DNA of 33,555 bases, taken from positions 1 through 33,555 of the forward strand of contig NZ_UWFN01000291.1 in NCBI RefSeq assembly GCF_900602065.1, given 5' to 3'. Positions 15,202 to 22,945 of this stretch are shown here, one piece after another. The stretch's first letter is position 1. Each line of letters opens with the position of its first letter. The DNA is from Pseudomonas viridiflava (lineage in GTDB: Bacteria; Pseudomonadota; Gammaproteobacteria; Pseudomonadales; Pseudomonadaceae). The notes beneath the pieces are model-generated. The model ran no database searches and was not told the DNA's origin. It saw only the letters and a list, made by a program, of their open reading frames with translations. Position numbers and translations under genes: made by a program.

Positions 15202-16167
15202 CTAGCTCACCACCCGAACCGGTTTGCCCGCAAAGAACCCCAGTGCATTCTCGGTCACCTGGCTGACGATTCGTTGCCGTGCTTCACGGGCACCCCAGGC
15301 GCTGTGAGGGGTGATGATCAGGCGTGGAATATCGCCTGCCAGTAGCGGGTTGCCCGCACTCGGCGGCTCAACCGTGAGTACGTCGGTAGCGGCACCGCCC
15401 AGTTGGCCGTTACGCAACGCGTCGGCCAGGGCTTGCTCATTGATCAGCCCGCCGCGGGCGGTATTGATGATGTACGCGTGCGGCTTGAGCAGGCTTAGCT
15501 CGTGGGCTCCGATCATGTCGCGGGTGTCGTCGTTGAGCGGGCAATGCAAGGTCAGAGCGTCAACCTGAGGCAACAGTTCTTCGAGTGGCAAGCGGTCCGG
15601 GCGAGCAGGGCGGCCGGGGATTTGCCCAAGGACGACACGCATGCCAAACGCCTCGGCCAGTTTTGCCACCGCGCCACCCAATTCACCATGGCCCAGCAGG
15701 CCCAGTGTTTTGCCTTCCAGCTCAACGATGGGAAAGTCCAGCAGACAGAACTGCTTAGACTTCTGCCAGAGGCCTTGCTGCACTGCTTTTTGATAGTCGG
15801 GCAGGCTGGTAGCGAGTGCCAGTAACAGCATCAATGTGTGCTGAGCGACCGATGGTGTGCCGTAACCCTGACAGTTGCAGACGGTAACCCCATGATGGCG
15901 GGCCGCAACCAGGTCGATGTTATTGGTGCCGGTGGCAGTCACCAGTACCAGTTTGAGGTCCGGACAGGCTGCGAACGTGTTGGAGTCGATCACCATCTTG
16001 TTGCTGATCGCCACCTGCGCGCCTTGCAGTCGATCAATCACCTGATCAGGACTGGTGCTGGTGTGTAGCGTCAGCTCATTGAAGCATTCACGCAGCGCGC
16101 TGAAGTCCAGATCGCCCAGATCCAACGACGTGTAGTCGAGAAAAACTGCCTTACCGTGATTGCTCAT
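15202..16167 (-). CDS. D-2-hydroxyacid dehydrogenase (hydroxypyruvate reductase/glycerate dehydrogenase-like)
   Basis: An NAD(P)-dependent cytosolic oxidoreductase interconverting a D-2-hydroxyacid and the 2-oxoacid, most probably D-glycerate and hydroxypyruvate. The 321-residue protein has the Rossmann motif TLGLLGHGELGGAVAK (153-168), a catalytic Arg in NTARGG, Glu in VEPPS and His in TPHSAWG. An early VLVTATGTNNIDL matches the substrate-binding segment. The Rossmann Gly pattern is G-H-G-E-L-G. The gene order (next to rsmC) recalls P. aeruginosa hprA, from memory. Only a weak AGGTAC precedes the ATG. The substrate could instead be glyoxylate or another 2-oxoacid. Confidence 0.88.
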   Translation of the reverse strand: MSNHGKAVFLDYTSLDLGDLDFSALRECFNELTLHTSTSPDQVIDRLQGAQVAISNKMVIDSNTFAACPDLKLVLVTATGTNNIDLVAARHHGVTVCNCQGYGTPSVAQHTLMLLLALATSLPDYQKAVQQGLWQKSKQFCLLDFPIVELEGKTLGLLGHGELGGAVAKLAEAFGMRVVLGQIPGRPARPDRLPLEELLPQVDALTLHCPLNDDTRDMIGAHELSLLKPHAYIINTARGGLINEQALADALRNGQLGGAATDVLTVEPPSAGNPLLAGDIPRLIITPHSAWGAREARQRIVSQVTENALGFFAGKPVRVVS

Positions 16168-16283
16168 CAGCTGTACCTGTTAATGGACGTATTGAAGGCT
16201 TAATGTGGCTAGCCTAACAGAGCGAAACGCTTGCTTACATTTTGGCCGGCTTATCTTTAGGCCAGCTTTTTTGGAGAATCACC

Positions 16284-16913
16284 ATGTATTGGGCCGAGTT
16301 TCTCACCGTTGCCTTGATCCACTTGCTCGCTGTCGCCAGCCCCGGACCGGATTTCGCCGTGGTCGTGCGAGAAAGTGTGGCCCATGGACGCAAGGCGGGT
16401 ACCTACACCGCCATGGGCGTGGGAACGGCGATTTTCCTGCACGTCGGTTACTCGCTGCTGGGGATTGGTTTGATTGTTTCGCAGTCGATCGTGCTGTTCA
16501 ACGCGCTTAAATGGGCGGCCGCCGCGTATCTGCTTTACATCGGCTTCAAGGCGCTGCGGGCCAAGCCTGCCAACGCCAGCGATGCACCGGTCAACGTTGC
16601 CGCAGGTGAGCGCACGGCTCGTGGTGCGTTTACCAGCGGCTTTATCACCAACGGCCTGAATCCCAAGGCCACGCTGTTTTTTCTGTCGTTGTTCACCGTA
16701 GTGATCAACCCGCACACGCCGCTGTGGGTTCAGGCCGGTTATGGCGTGTATCTGGCGGTAGCGACAGGACTGTGGTTTTGCATGGTGGCGCGTTTGTTCA
16801 GTCAGGAGCGTGTGCGCGCAGGCTTTGCACGTATGGGGCACTGGTTTGATCGCGCCATGGGTGGTGTATTGGTAGCGTTGGGTCTGAAATTGGCGCTGAC
16901 TGAGAGTCATTGA
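16284..16913 (+). CDS. LysE/RhtB-family amino-acid exporter
   Basis: An inner-membrane exporter of amino acids or related small molecules. The 209-residue product has six hydrophobic segments and the family's N-terminal signature LLAVASPGPDFAVVVRESVA (residues 14-33), then GTAIFLHVGYSLLGIG, and a central GFITNGLNPKATLFFLSLF with the conserved NPK. ATG 16284 has GGAG 7 nt upstream; the in-frame start at 16242 has none. It is divergent from the dehydrogenase gene over a 116-nt gap. The substrate (lysine, threonine, homoserine or other) cannot be read from sequence. No LysR/LysG-type regulator is adjacent. Confidence 0.9.
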   Translation: MYWAEFLTVALIHLLAVASPGPDFAVVVRESVAHGRKAGTYTAMGVGTAIFLHVGYSLLGIGLIVSQSIVLFNALKWAAAAYLLYIGFKALRAKPANASDAPVNVAAGERTARGAFTSGFITNGLNPKATLFFLSLFTVVINPHTPLWVQAGYGVYLAVATGLWFCMVARLFSQERVRAGFARMGHWFDRAMGGVLVALGLKLALTESH

Positions 16914-16940
16914 TACAACTTTTTGCCCAATACGATGCAA

Positions 16941-17014
16941 CTGTAGGAGCTGCCGAAGGCTGCGAAGCATCTATCCTGACACACCGCCATCGCAGCCTTC
17001 GGCAGCTCCTACAG
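16941..17014. repeat. REP-type inverted repeat, family B, copy 2
   Basis: A 74-bp element from CTGTAGGAGCTGCCGAAGGC to GGCAGCTCCTACAG, same orientation as copy 1, interior GCGAAGCATC-TATCCTGACAC-ATCGCAGCC. It lies 25 nt after the exporter stop codon. Confidence 0.88.
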
Positions 17015-17136
17015 GGTAGTGTCAGGCTGACAACTGCTTATCCGGCAAATCATCCCTTTGGCTGATTTGACTGGCGAGGTACCGCTCTAGAGTCCATATT
17101 TCAAGCCACGCCCGTGCACTTTGAAAAGGAACTCTT

Positions 17137-18813
17137 ATGTTGCAGACCCGCGTTATTCCGCCAGCCGACGGTGCCTATCAATATCCTCTGTTGATCAAGC
17201 GGCTATTGATGTCAGGCAGCCGTTACGAAAAAACCCGGGAAATCGTCTACCGCGACACCGTTCGCTATACCTATCCAGAACTGATCGAGCGCGTCTGCCG
17301 GTTGGCCAATGTGCTCAGTGCCGCTGGCGTCAAGGCGGGCGATACAGTGGCGGTGATGGATTGGGACAGCCACCGTTACCTTGAGTGCATGTTTGCCATT
17401 CCGATGATTGGCGCCGTGATTCACACCATCAACGTTCGGCTCTCGCCGGATCAAATCGTCTACACGATGAACCATGCCGAAGATAAGTTCGTGCTGGTCA
17501 ACAGCGAGTTCGTCGGTCTGTATCAGGCAATGGCCGGGCATCTGACCACCGTCGAGAAAACCCTGCTGCTGACGGACCTGCCGGAAAAGACTGCTGAGTT
17601 GCCCAATCTGGTGGGCGAATACGAGACGCTGCTGGCTCAGGCCAGTGCTCAGTACGAATTCGAGGATTTCGACGAAAACTCCGTCGCCACAACGTTCTAT
17701 ACCACCGGCACCACGGGCAACCCCAAAGGCGTGTATTTCAGCCATCGCCAGTTGGTGCTGCACACCATGGGCGTCGCGACCATTGTTGGCAGTGCCGAGC
17801 GCTTGCTGGGCACCGATGATGTGTACATGCCCATCACGCCGATGTTTCACGTGCATGCCTGGGGCATGCCTTACGCGGCGACCATGCTCGGGGTCAAACA
17901 GGTTTATCCCGGCCGCTATGATCCGGAGTTTCTGGTCGAGTTGTGGCGCAAGGAGAAAGTCACTTTTTCCCATTGCGTGCCGACCATCATGCAAATGGTC
18001 CTCAACGCAAAGGCTGCGCAAGGCGTCGACTTTGGAGGCTGGAAGATCATCATCGGCGGCAGCTCGTTGAACCGCACGCTATATGAAGCGGCCAAGGCGC
18101 GTGGCATTCAACTGACTGCCGCTTATGGCATGTCGGAAACCGGCCCGTTGATTTCGGTTGCGCATTTGAATGACGAACTGCGTGCGGGCAGCGAGGACGA
18201 GCGCGTCACGTATCGAATCAAGGCGGGCGTACCAGGCATTCTGGTAGACGCGGCGATTGTTGATGAAGAGGGTAACTTCCTTCCCGCCGACGGTGAATCC
18301 ATGGGCGAGTTGGTGCTGCGAGCACCCTGGTTGAGTGAAGGTTATTACCGTGAGCCGCAAAAAGGCGCCGAGATGTGGGCCGGTGGCTGGCTGCATACGG
18401 GGGACGTGGCAACACTCGACAGCATGGGTGTCATCGACATTCGTGACCGGATCAAGGATGTGATCAAGACCGGCGGCGAATGGATTTCGTCCCTGGCGCT
18501 GGAGGATCTGTGCAGTCGCCATCCCGGGGTTCGCGAAGTTGCCGTGGTGGGGATCGCAGACCCGCAATGGGGCGAGCGGCCTTTTGCACTGCTGGTGGTG
18601 CGAGAGGGACACAGCATCGAGGCGAAGGATCTGAAAGAGCACCTCAAGCCCTTCGTCGAACTGGGGCATATCAACAAGTGGGCGATCCCGCATCAGATCG
18701 CGGTTGTTACTGAAATTCCCAAGACCAGCGTCGGCAAGCTCGACAAGAAGCGTATGCGGCTGGATATCGTCGAATGGCAGAGCACCAACAGCAGCTTCCT
18801 CTCGACGCTCTGA
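17137..18813 (+). CDS. Medium/long-chain acyl-CoA ligase, AlkK-like
   Basis: An adenylate-forming enzyme that activates a carboxylic acid to its acyl-CoA via an acyl-AMP. The 558-residue length is normal. Motifs: P-loop TTGTTGNPKG (189-198), MFHVHAWGMPYA (236-247), AAYGMSETGPL (328-338), GWLHTGD (417-423), the hinge region RDRIKDVIKTGGEW (436-449), and catalytic Lys534 in TSVGKLDKK. From memory it closely resembles the P. putida AlkK-type ligase (PP_0763 region), active on medium-chain fatty acids. AAGGA lies 6 nt before the ATG. It precedes a DUF1302-DUF1329 pair and a LuxR/MalT regulator, consistent with uptake then activation of a hydrophobic acid. A 396-nt gap suggests a separate promoter. 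Confidence 0.92.
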   Translation: MLQTRVIPPADGAYQYPLLIKRLLMSGSRYEKTREIVYRDTVRYTYPELIERVCRLANVLSAAGVKAGDTVAVMDWDSHRYLECMFAIPMIGAVIHTINVRLSPDQIVYTMNHAEDKFVLVNSEFVGLYQAMAGHLTTVEKTLLLTDLPEKTAELPNLVGEYETLLAQASAQYEFEDFDENSVATTFYTTGTTGNPKGVYFSHRQLVLHTMGVATIVGSAERLLGTDDVYMPITPMFHVHAWGMPYAATMLGVKQVYPGRYDPEFLVELWRKEKVTFSHCVPTIMQMVLNAKAAQGVDFGGWKIIIGGSSLNRTLYEAAKARGIQLTAAYGMSETGPLISVAHLNDELRAGSEDERVTYRIKAGVPGILVDAAIVDEEGNFLPADGESMGELVLRAPWLSEGYYREPQKGAEMWAGGWLHTGDVATLDSMGVIDIRDRIKDVIKTGGEWISSLALEDLCSRHPGVREVAVVGIADPQWGERPFALLVVREGHSIEAKDLKEHLKPFVELGHINKWAIPHQIAVVTEIPKTSVGKLDKKRMRLDIVEWQSTNSSFLSTL

Positions 18814-19209
18814 TCGTGCGGGCAAGGTGAATACGGCACTTTTTCCACCTTGCCCGGGTCTGAGCCGTGCCTGCCGGGTGCGGCTTGTCGGCTCAGCGCT
18901 GACCAAGCAAGCGCTTGGCTTGCCAAATCCGCAAATTAAGCCATTCTCCCCACGAGCCCGCTGACGTCATCGGGCGCAAATACGCGCGGCAGAGAGTCTT
19001 GGACTGCAAATCACACTTTAGAGGGATCAAGCAGTGCGACCTGCTGGCTATAGTCGGTATCAGGGGCTGGGTAAAAACGAATGAAGACACTGATCCGTTG
19101 TAACCTTCTGGGTTACCCGATGAGCGTTGGACTGTCTGTCGCAAGATGGACTGTGCCGTTTTTAGCAGTACCACTGCCAAAACAATAAAAAACACATGGA
19201 GTAGCGTCG
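18814..19209 (+). promoter_or_regulatory. Promoter region of the DUF1302-DUF1329 pair
   Basis: A 396-nt gap without a credible gene. It contains a 17-bp perfect inverted repeat, GTAACC-ttctg-GGTTAC (19100-19116), about 94 nt before the DUF1302 start, a sensible place for an activator site of the MalT-type regulator encoded downstream. Another pairing, ACGCGCG-like, lies near 18980. No sure -35/-10 pair seen. Confidence 0.5.
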
Positions 19210-21120
19210 ATGACATCAGCAAACCAGTTCTGGCGCCGGGCAAAACTGCCTCTGGCCGTCAGTCTCGCTTCTACGCTCGCCGGTCCTGCTTTCGGCGTCA
19301 GCTTCAACATTGGCGAAATCGAAGGCAAGTTCGACTCGTCGCTCTCCGTGGGCGCCAGTTGGTCTACCGAGAAAGCCAACAAGAATCTCATCGGTTCCAA
19401 CAACGGCGGGCATGGCCTGTCGCAGACGTCCGATGACGGCCACTTGAACTTCAAACGCGGTGAAACGTTTTCGAAAATCTTCAAGGGCATTCACGATCTT
19501 GAGTTGAAGTACGGCGACACCGGTGTGTTTGTGCGTGGCAAATACTGGTACGACTTTGAACTCAAGGACGAGAACCGCGAGTTCAAGGACATCAGCGATT
19601 CCAATCGCAAGGAAGGCGCGAAGTCTTCTGGCGGGCAGATTCTCGACGCCTTCGTTTACCACAACTACAGCATCGGCGATGAGCCAGGTTCTGTGCGTTT
19701 CGGTAAACAGGTGGTCAGCTGGGGTGAAAGTACTTTCATCCAGGGCGGTATCAACAGCATCAACCCGGTCGACGTGTCCGCGTTCCGTCGTCCAGGCGCC
19801 GAAATCAAGGAAGGCCTGATTCCGGTCAACATGTTCTATCTGTCGCAAAGCATTACTGAAAATCTTTCCGCAGAAGGTTTTTACCAGCTTGAGTGGGACC
19901 AGACCGTTACCGATAACTGCGGCACGTTCTTCTCGCAGCCGGATGTAATTTCGGATGGTTGCGACGGCAATCTTGCAGTGTTGCGCAGCCAGGCAGGTTT
20001 GGCTGCTGCTTTACCGGCGGTTGCCAGGCCGACAGTGTTCAATGCTCTGGCTGCACAAGGTGTCAGGTGGGGTAACCCTGACGAGGGTGCAGTCGTGCGC
20101 CGGGGTCCTGATCGTGATGCCCGTGACGGCGGTCAGTTTGGCGTAGCCATGCACTACAACTTTGAGCCGCTGGACACTGAGTTCGGCGCTTATTTCATGA
20201 ACTACCACAGTCGTGCGCCAATTTTCAGCGGTCGGGGCGCTCCAGCGGGCTCATACAACCCTGCCGCGCTGATCGCTGCACTCGGTCCGTTGGCTGCGCA
20301 ACCGGGTCTGGTTGCCTCTTTGATGCCACTGGTCGTTGCGGGCAACTCCAGCTACTACGTCGAATACCCTGAAGATATTCAACTGTACGGGTTGAGCTTC
20401 TCCACCACGTTGCCTACCGGTACCGCGTGGAGCGGTGAGATCAGCTACCGTCCAAACGCTCCGGTGCAGATCAATACCACCGACATCCTGTATTCAGGCA
20501 TCACGCCACTGGACTCAACCGTATCGCCGCTGCAAGGCAGCCCCGACACCGATCAACCAGGTTATCGCCGCAAAGAAATCACCCAACTGCAAACCTCGTT
20601 TACCCAGTTCTTTGATCAAGTGATGGGAGCCGAGCGTCTGACCGTCGTGGGTGAAGTGGGCTGGACACACGTTGGCGGGCTGGAAAGCACTTCGAAAATC
20701 CGCTACGGCCGCGACCCAAGCTACGGTCCAGGCCCGCTGGCTAACGGCCGTTGCACATCACTCAACGCCCAAACTCTGGGAACTGCCCCTCAAAACAACG
20801 TGAGTCGCTATTGCGAAGACGATGGCTTCACTACTGCCAACTCGTGGGGCTATCGCGCTCGCGCCATCTGGGATTACAACAGTGTATTTGCCGGTGTGAA
20901 CCTGCGTCCGAGCGTTGCCTGGTCGCATGACGTCAAGGGGTACTCGCCCGGCCCTGGCGGCAACTTCGAGGAAGGCCGTAAAGCGGTTAGCCTGGGTCTG
21001 GATGCCGAATACCAGAACACCTACACAGCGGCACTTTCGTACACCAACTTCTTTGATGGCAAGTACACCACGGTCGATGATCGCGACTTCGTGTCGCTCA
21101 GCTTTGGCATGAACTTCTAA
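19210..21120 (+). CDS. DUF1302-family outer-membrane protein
   Basis: A 636-residue protein with a Sec signal peptide (basic RRAK, hydrophobic LPLAVSLASTLAGPAFG, cleavage near residue 29). Many alternating aromatic/polar strands follow (YGDTGVFVRGKYWYDFEL, FGVAMHYNFEPLDTEFGAYF, and others), and the chain ends LSFGMNF with a C-terminal Phe, the usual beta-barrel targeting mark. It probably forms an outer-membrane channel or anchors a complex. DUF1302 genes are typically paired with DUF1329 genes, as here (23-nt gap), and associated with lipid, sterol or terpenoid use in Pseudomonas and relatives (family knowledge; exact substrate unknown). GGAG lies 8 nt before the ATG. Middle segments 236-275 are Ala-rich and less barrel-like. 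Confidence 0.9.
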   Translation: MTSANQFWRRAKLPLAVSLASTLAGPAFGVSFNIGEIEGKFDSSLSVGASWSTEKANKNLIGSNNGGHGLSQTSDDGHLNFKRGETFSKIFKGIHDLELKYGDTGVFVRGKYWYDFELKDENREFKDISDSNRKEGAKSSGGQILDAFVYHNYSIGDEPGSVRFGKQVVSWGESTFIQGGINSINPVDVSAFRRPGAEIKEGLIPVNMFYLSQSITENLSAEGFYQLEWDQTVTDNCGTFFSQPDVISDGCDGNLAVLRSQAGLAAALPAVARPTVFNALAAQGVRWGNPDEGAVVRRGPDRDARDGGQFGVAMHYNFEPLDTEFGAYFMNYHSRAPIFSGRGAPAGSYNPAALIAALGPLAAQPGLVASLMPLVVAGNSSYYVEYPEDIQLYGLSFSTTLPTGTAWSGEISYRPNAPVQINTTDILYSGITPLDSTVSPLQGSPDTDQPGYRRKEITQLQTSFTQFFDQVMGAERLTVVGEVGWTHVGGLESTSKIRYGRDPSYGPGPLANGRCTSLNAQTLGTAPQNNVSRYCEDDGFTTANSWGYRARAIWDYNSVFAGVNLRPSVAWSHDVKGYSPGPGGNFEEGRKAVSLGLDAEYQNTYTAALSYTNFFDGKYTTVDDRDFVSLSFGMNF

Positions 21121-21143
21121 GAACACGGTTTTTCAGGACGACT

Positions 21144-22514
21144 ATGAAAATGAAAATAACAAAGAGTCTGTTGCAAGTCGGTGTGCTCGGATTGTCGCTG
21201 CTGGCAACCGGTGTCATGGCGGCTGTGTCTGAATCTGAAGCAGCAAAGCTTGGAACCACGTTGACGCCCATGGGCGCTGAAAAGGCCGGTAATGCTGCCA
21301 ACACCATCCCTGCCTGGAGCCCGATGCCAAAGAATGCAGGGGCGGTAGATGCCAAAGGCTTCCTCGCCAACCCGTATGCCAGTGAAAAACCGCTGTTCAC
21401 CATCACCGCGGCTAACGTGGAGCAGTACAAGGCTAATCTGGCACCGGGTCAGTACGCGATGTTCAAGCGCTACCCTGAAACTTTCAAAATGCCGGTCTAT
21501 CCATCCCATCGCGGTGCGACGGTGCCGGATGAGGTGTTCGCGGCCATCAAGAAAAACGCCACCAATACCAAAGCGGTAGGCGGCGGTAACGGCCTTGAGA
21601 ATTTCGATACGGCGGTGCCGTTCCCGATTCCGCAGAGTGCCAACGAAGTCATCTGGAACCACATCGGGCGGTATCGTGGGGGGAGCGTAAAGCGTCTGGT
21701 AACCCAGGCCACTCCGCAGCCTAACGGGTCATACAGTCTTGTGTACTTCAGCGATCAGTTCGTGTTTCGCGACAAGATGAAGGACTACGATCCTAAGAAT
21801 CCTGGCAACGTATTGTTCTACTTCAAGCAGGAAGTGACCGCACCAGCGCGTCTGGCTGGCAGCGTATTGCTGGTGCACGAAACCCTCAATCAGGTTGCTG
21901 AACCGCGTTCCGCATGGCTCTACAACGCGGGTCAGCGTCGGGTCCGCCGCGCTCCGCAGGTTTCCTATGACGGGCCGGGCACTGCGGCTGATGGCTTGCG
22001 TACCTCGGACAACCTGGACATGTTCAACGGTGCACCGGATCGCTACGACTGGAAACTGGTTGGCAAACAAGAGATGTATATCGCTGCCAACAGCTACAAG
22101 CTGGACGATCCGAAGCTCAAGTACGCTGACATCATCAAGGCCGGTCATATCAATCAGGACCTTGCCCGCTATGAACTGCGCCGTGTCTGGCACATCACCG
22201 CAACGCTCAAGGAAGGCCAGCGCCACATCTACGCCAAGCGTGACTTCTTTATTGATGAGGACACCTGGCAGGCAGCGGTTATCGACCATTACGACGGTCG
22301 CGGCCAACTGTGGCGTGTCGCCGAGGCTCATGCCGAGAACTACTACGATAAACAAGTGCCGTGGTATGCCCTGGAAACTATCTATGACCTGCAGTCAGGC
22401 CGCTATCTGGCTTTGGGCATGAAGAACGAAGAGAAACGTGCGTATGACTTCGGCTTCACCGCCACCACCAGTGAGTTCACGCCTAATGCACTGCGCCAGG
22501 AGGGTGTGCGCTGA
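21144..22514 (+). CDS. DUF1329-family exported protein
   Basis: A 456-residue protein with signal peptide MKMKITKSLLQVGVLGLSLL and a cleavage site after GVMAA near residue 28. It then carries the family signature LGTTLTPMGAEKAGNAANTI and later HIGRYRGGSVKRLVTQ, YLNQ-like and LRRVWHITATLKEGQRHIYA. As I recall, the fold is related to the LolA/LolB lipid-binding barrel, so it may carry a hydrophobic compound across the periplasm to or from the DUF1302 barrel (inference). AGGA lies 5 nt before the ATG, and the 23-nt gap places it in one operon with the DUF1302 gene. A family B repeat, then a terminator, follow the stop. Confidence 0.9.
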   Translation: MKMKITKSLLQVGVLGLSLLATGVMAAVSESEAAKLGTTLTPMGAEKAGNAANTIPAWSPMPKNAGAVDAKGFLANPYASEKPLFTITAANVEQYKANLAPGQYAMFKRYPETFKMPVYPSHRGATVPDEVFAAIKKNATNTKAVGGGNGLENFDTAVPFPIPQSANEVIWNHIGRYRGGSVKRLVTQATPQPNGSYSLVYFSDQFVFRDKMKDYDPKNPGNVLFYFKQEVTAPARLAGSVLLVHETLNQVAEPRSAWLYNAGQRRVRRAPQVSYDGPGTAADGLRTSDNLDMFNGAPDRYDWKLVGKQEMYIAANSYKLDDPKLKYADIIKAGHINQDLARYELRRVWHITATLKEGQRHIYAKRDFFIDEDTWQAAVIDHYDGRGQLWRVAEAHAENYYDKQVPWYALETIYDLQSGRYLALGMKNEEKRAYDFGFTATTSEFTPNALRQEGVR

Positions 22515-22546
22515 TTTCTTTGAAGGCCTCGCGGCAAACACAGGAC

Positions 22547-22620
22547 CTGTAGGAGCTGCCGGAAGCTGCGATCGCAGTGTGTCAGGAAGAATGCTTCGCA
22601 GCCTTCGGCAGCTCCTACAG
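22547..22620. repeat. REP-type inverted repeat, family B, copy 3 (inverted)
   Basis: A 74-bp element in the opposite orientation to copies 1 and 2: CTGTAGGAGCTGCCGGAAGC to GCCTTCGGCAGCTCCTACAG. The interior on the minus strand reads GCGAAGCATTC-TTCCTGACAC-ACTGCGATCGCAGC. AAAATGCATTT is attached on the same side as beside copy 1. Confidence 0.88.
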
Positions 22621-22659
22621 AAAATGCATTTCAATGCCGTAGGTTGCATGGTGCTAGAT

Positions 22660-22730
22660 GAGGGCGAATTCATCAGGCGACAGATATGTTTTGAATGCTC
22701 CGGCCGCTTCGCGAATAAATTCGCTCTCAC
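22660..22730. repeat. Degenerate REP family A copy
   Basis: Head GAGGGCGAATTCATC and tail TTCGCGAATAAATTCGCTCTCAC match the ends of the family A elements with several changes, and the interior differs. It lies directly after the family B copy, so two repeat types are stacked between the DUF1329 gene and its terminator. Confidence 0.6.
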
Positions 22731-22787
22731 AGGTACCGTATTTGATTGCCGGTAGATGATGATTCAAAAAATGTTGTGACTCACCCG

Positions 22788-22812
22788 AAGCCCCGTAACA
22801 GGGGCTTTTTTA
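22788..22812 (+). terminator. Intrinsic terminator of the DUF1302-DUF1329 transcript
   Basis: GCCCC (22790-22794) pairs with GGGGC (22801-22805) around GTAACA, followed by TTTTTT. It lies 270 nt past DUF1329 and ahead of the regulator gene. Confidence 0.85.
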
Positions 22813-22945
22813 TGGGTGTGTATTCGGTTCGATGATTGTAGGGAAATTGTTACAGTCTTTTCCTTCGGCGCCTTCAAAACCGCTGACTTACCGGCTAGTC
22901 TCCAGAACATTCGCCAAGCCGATAAGACGTCAACAAGAGCCGGCC

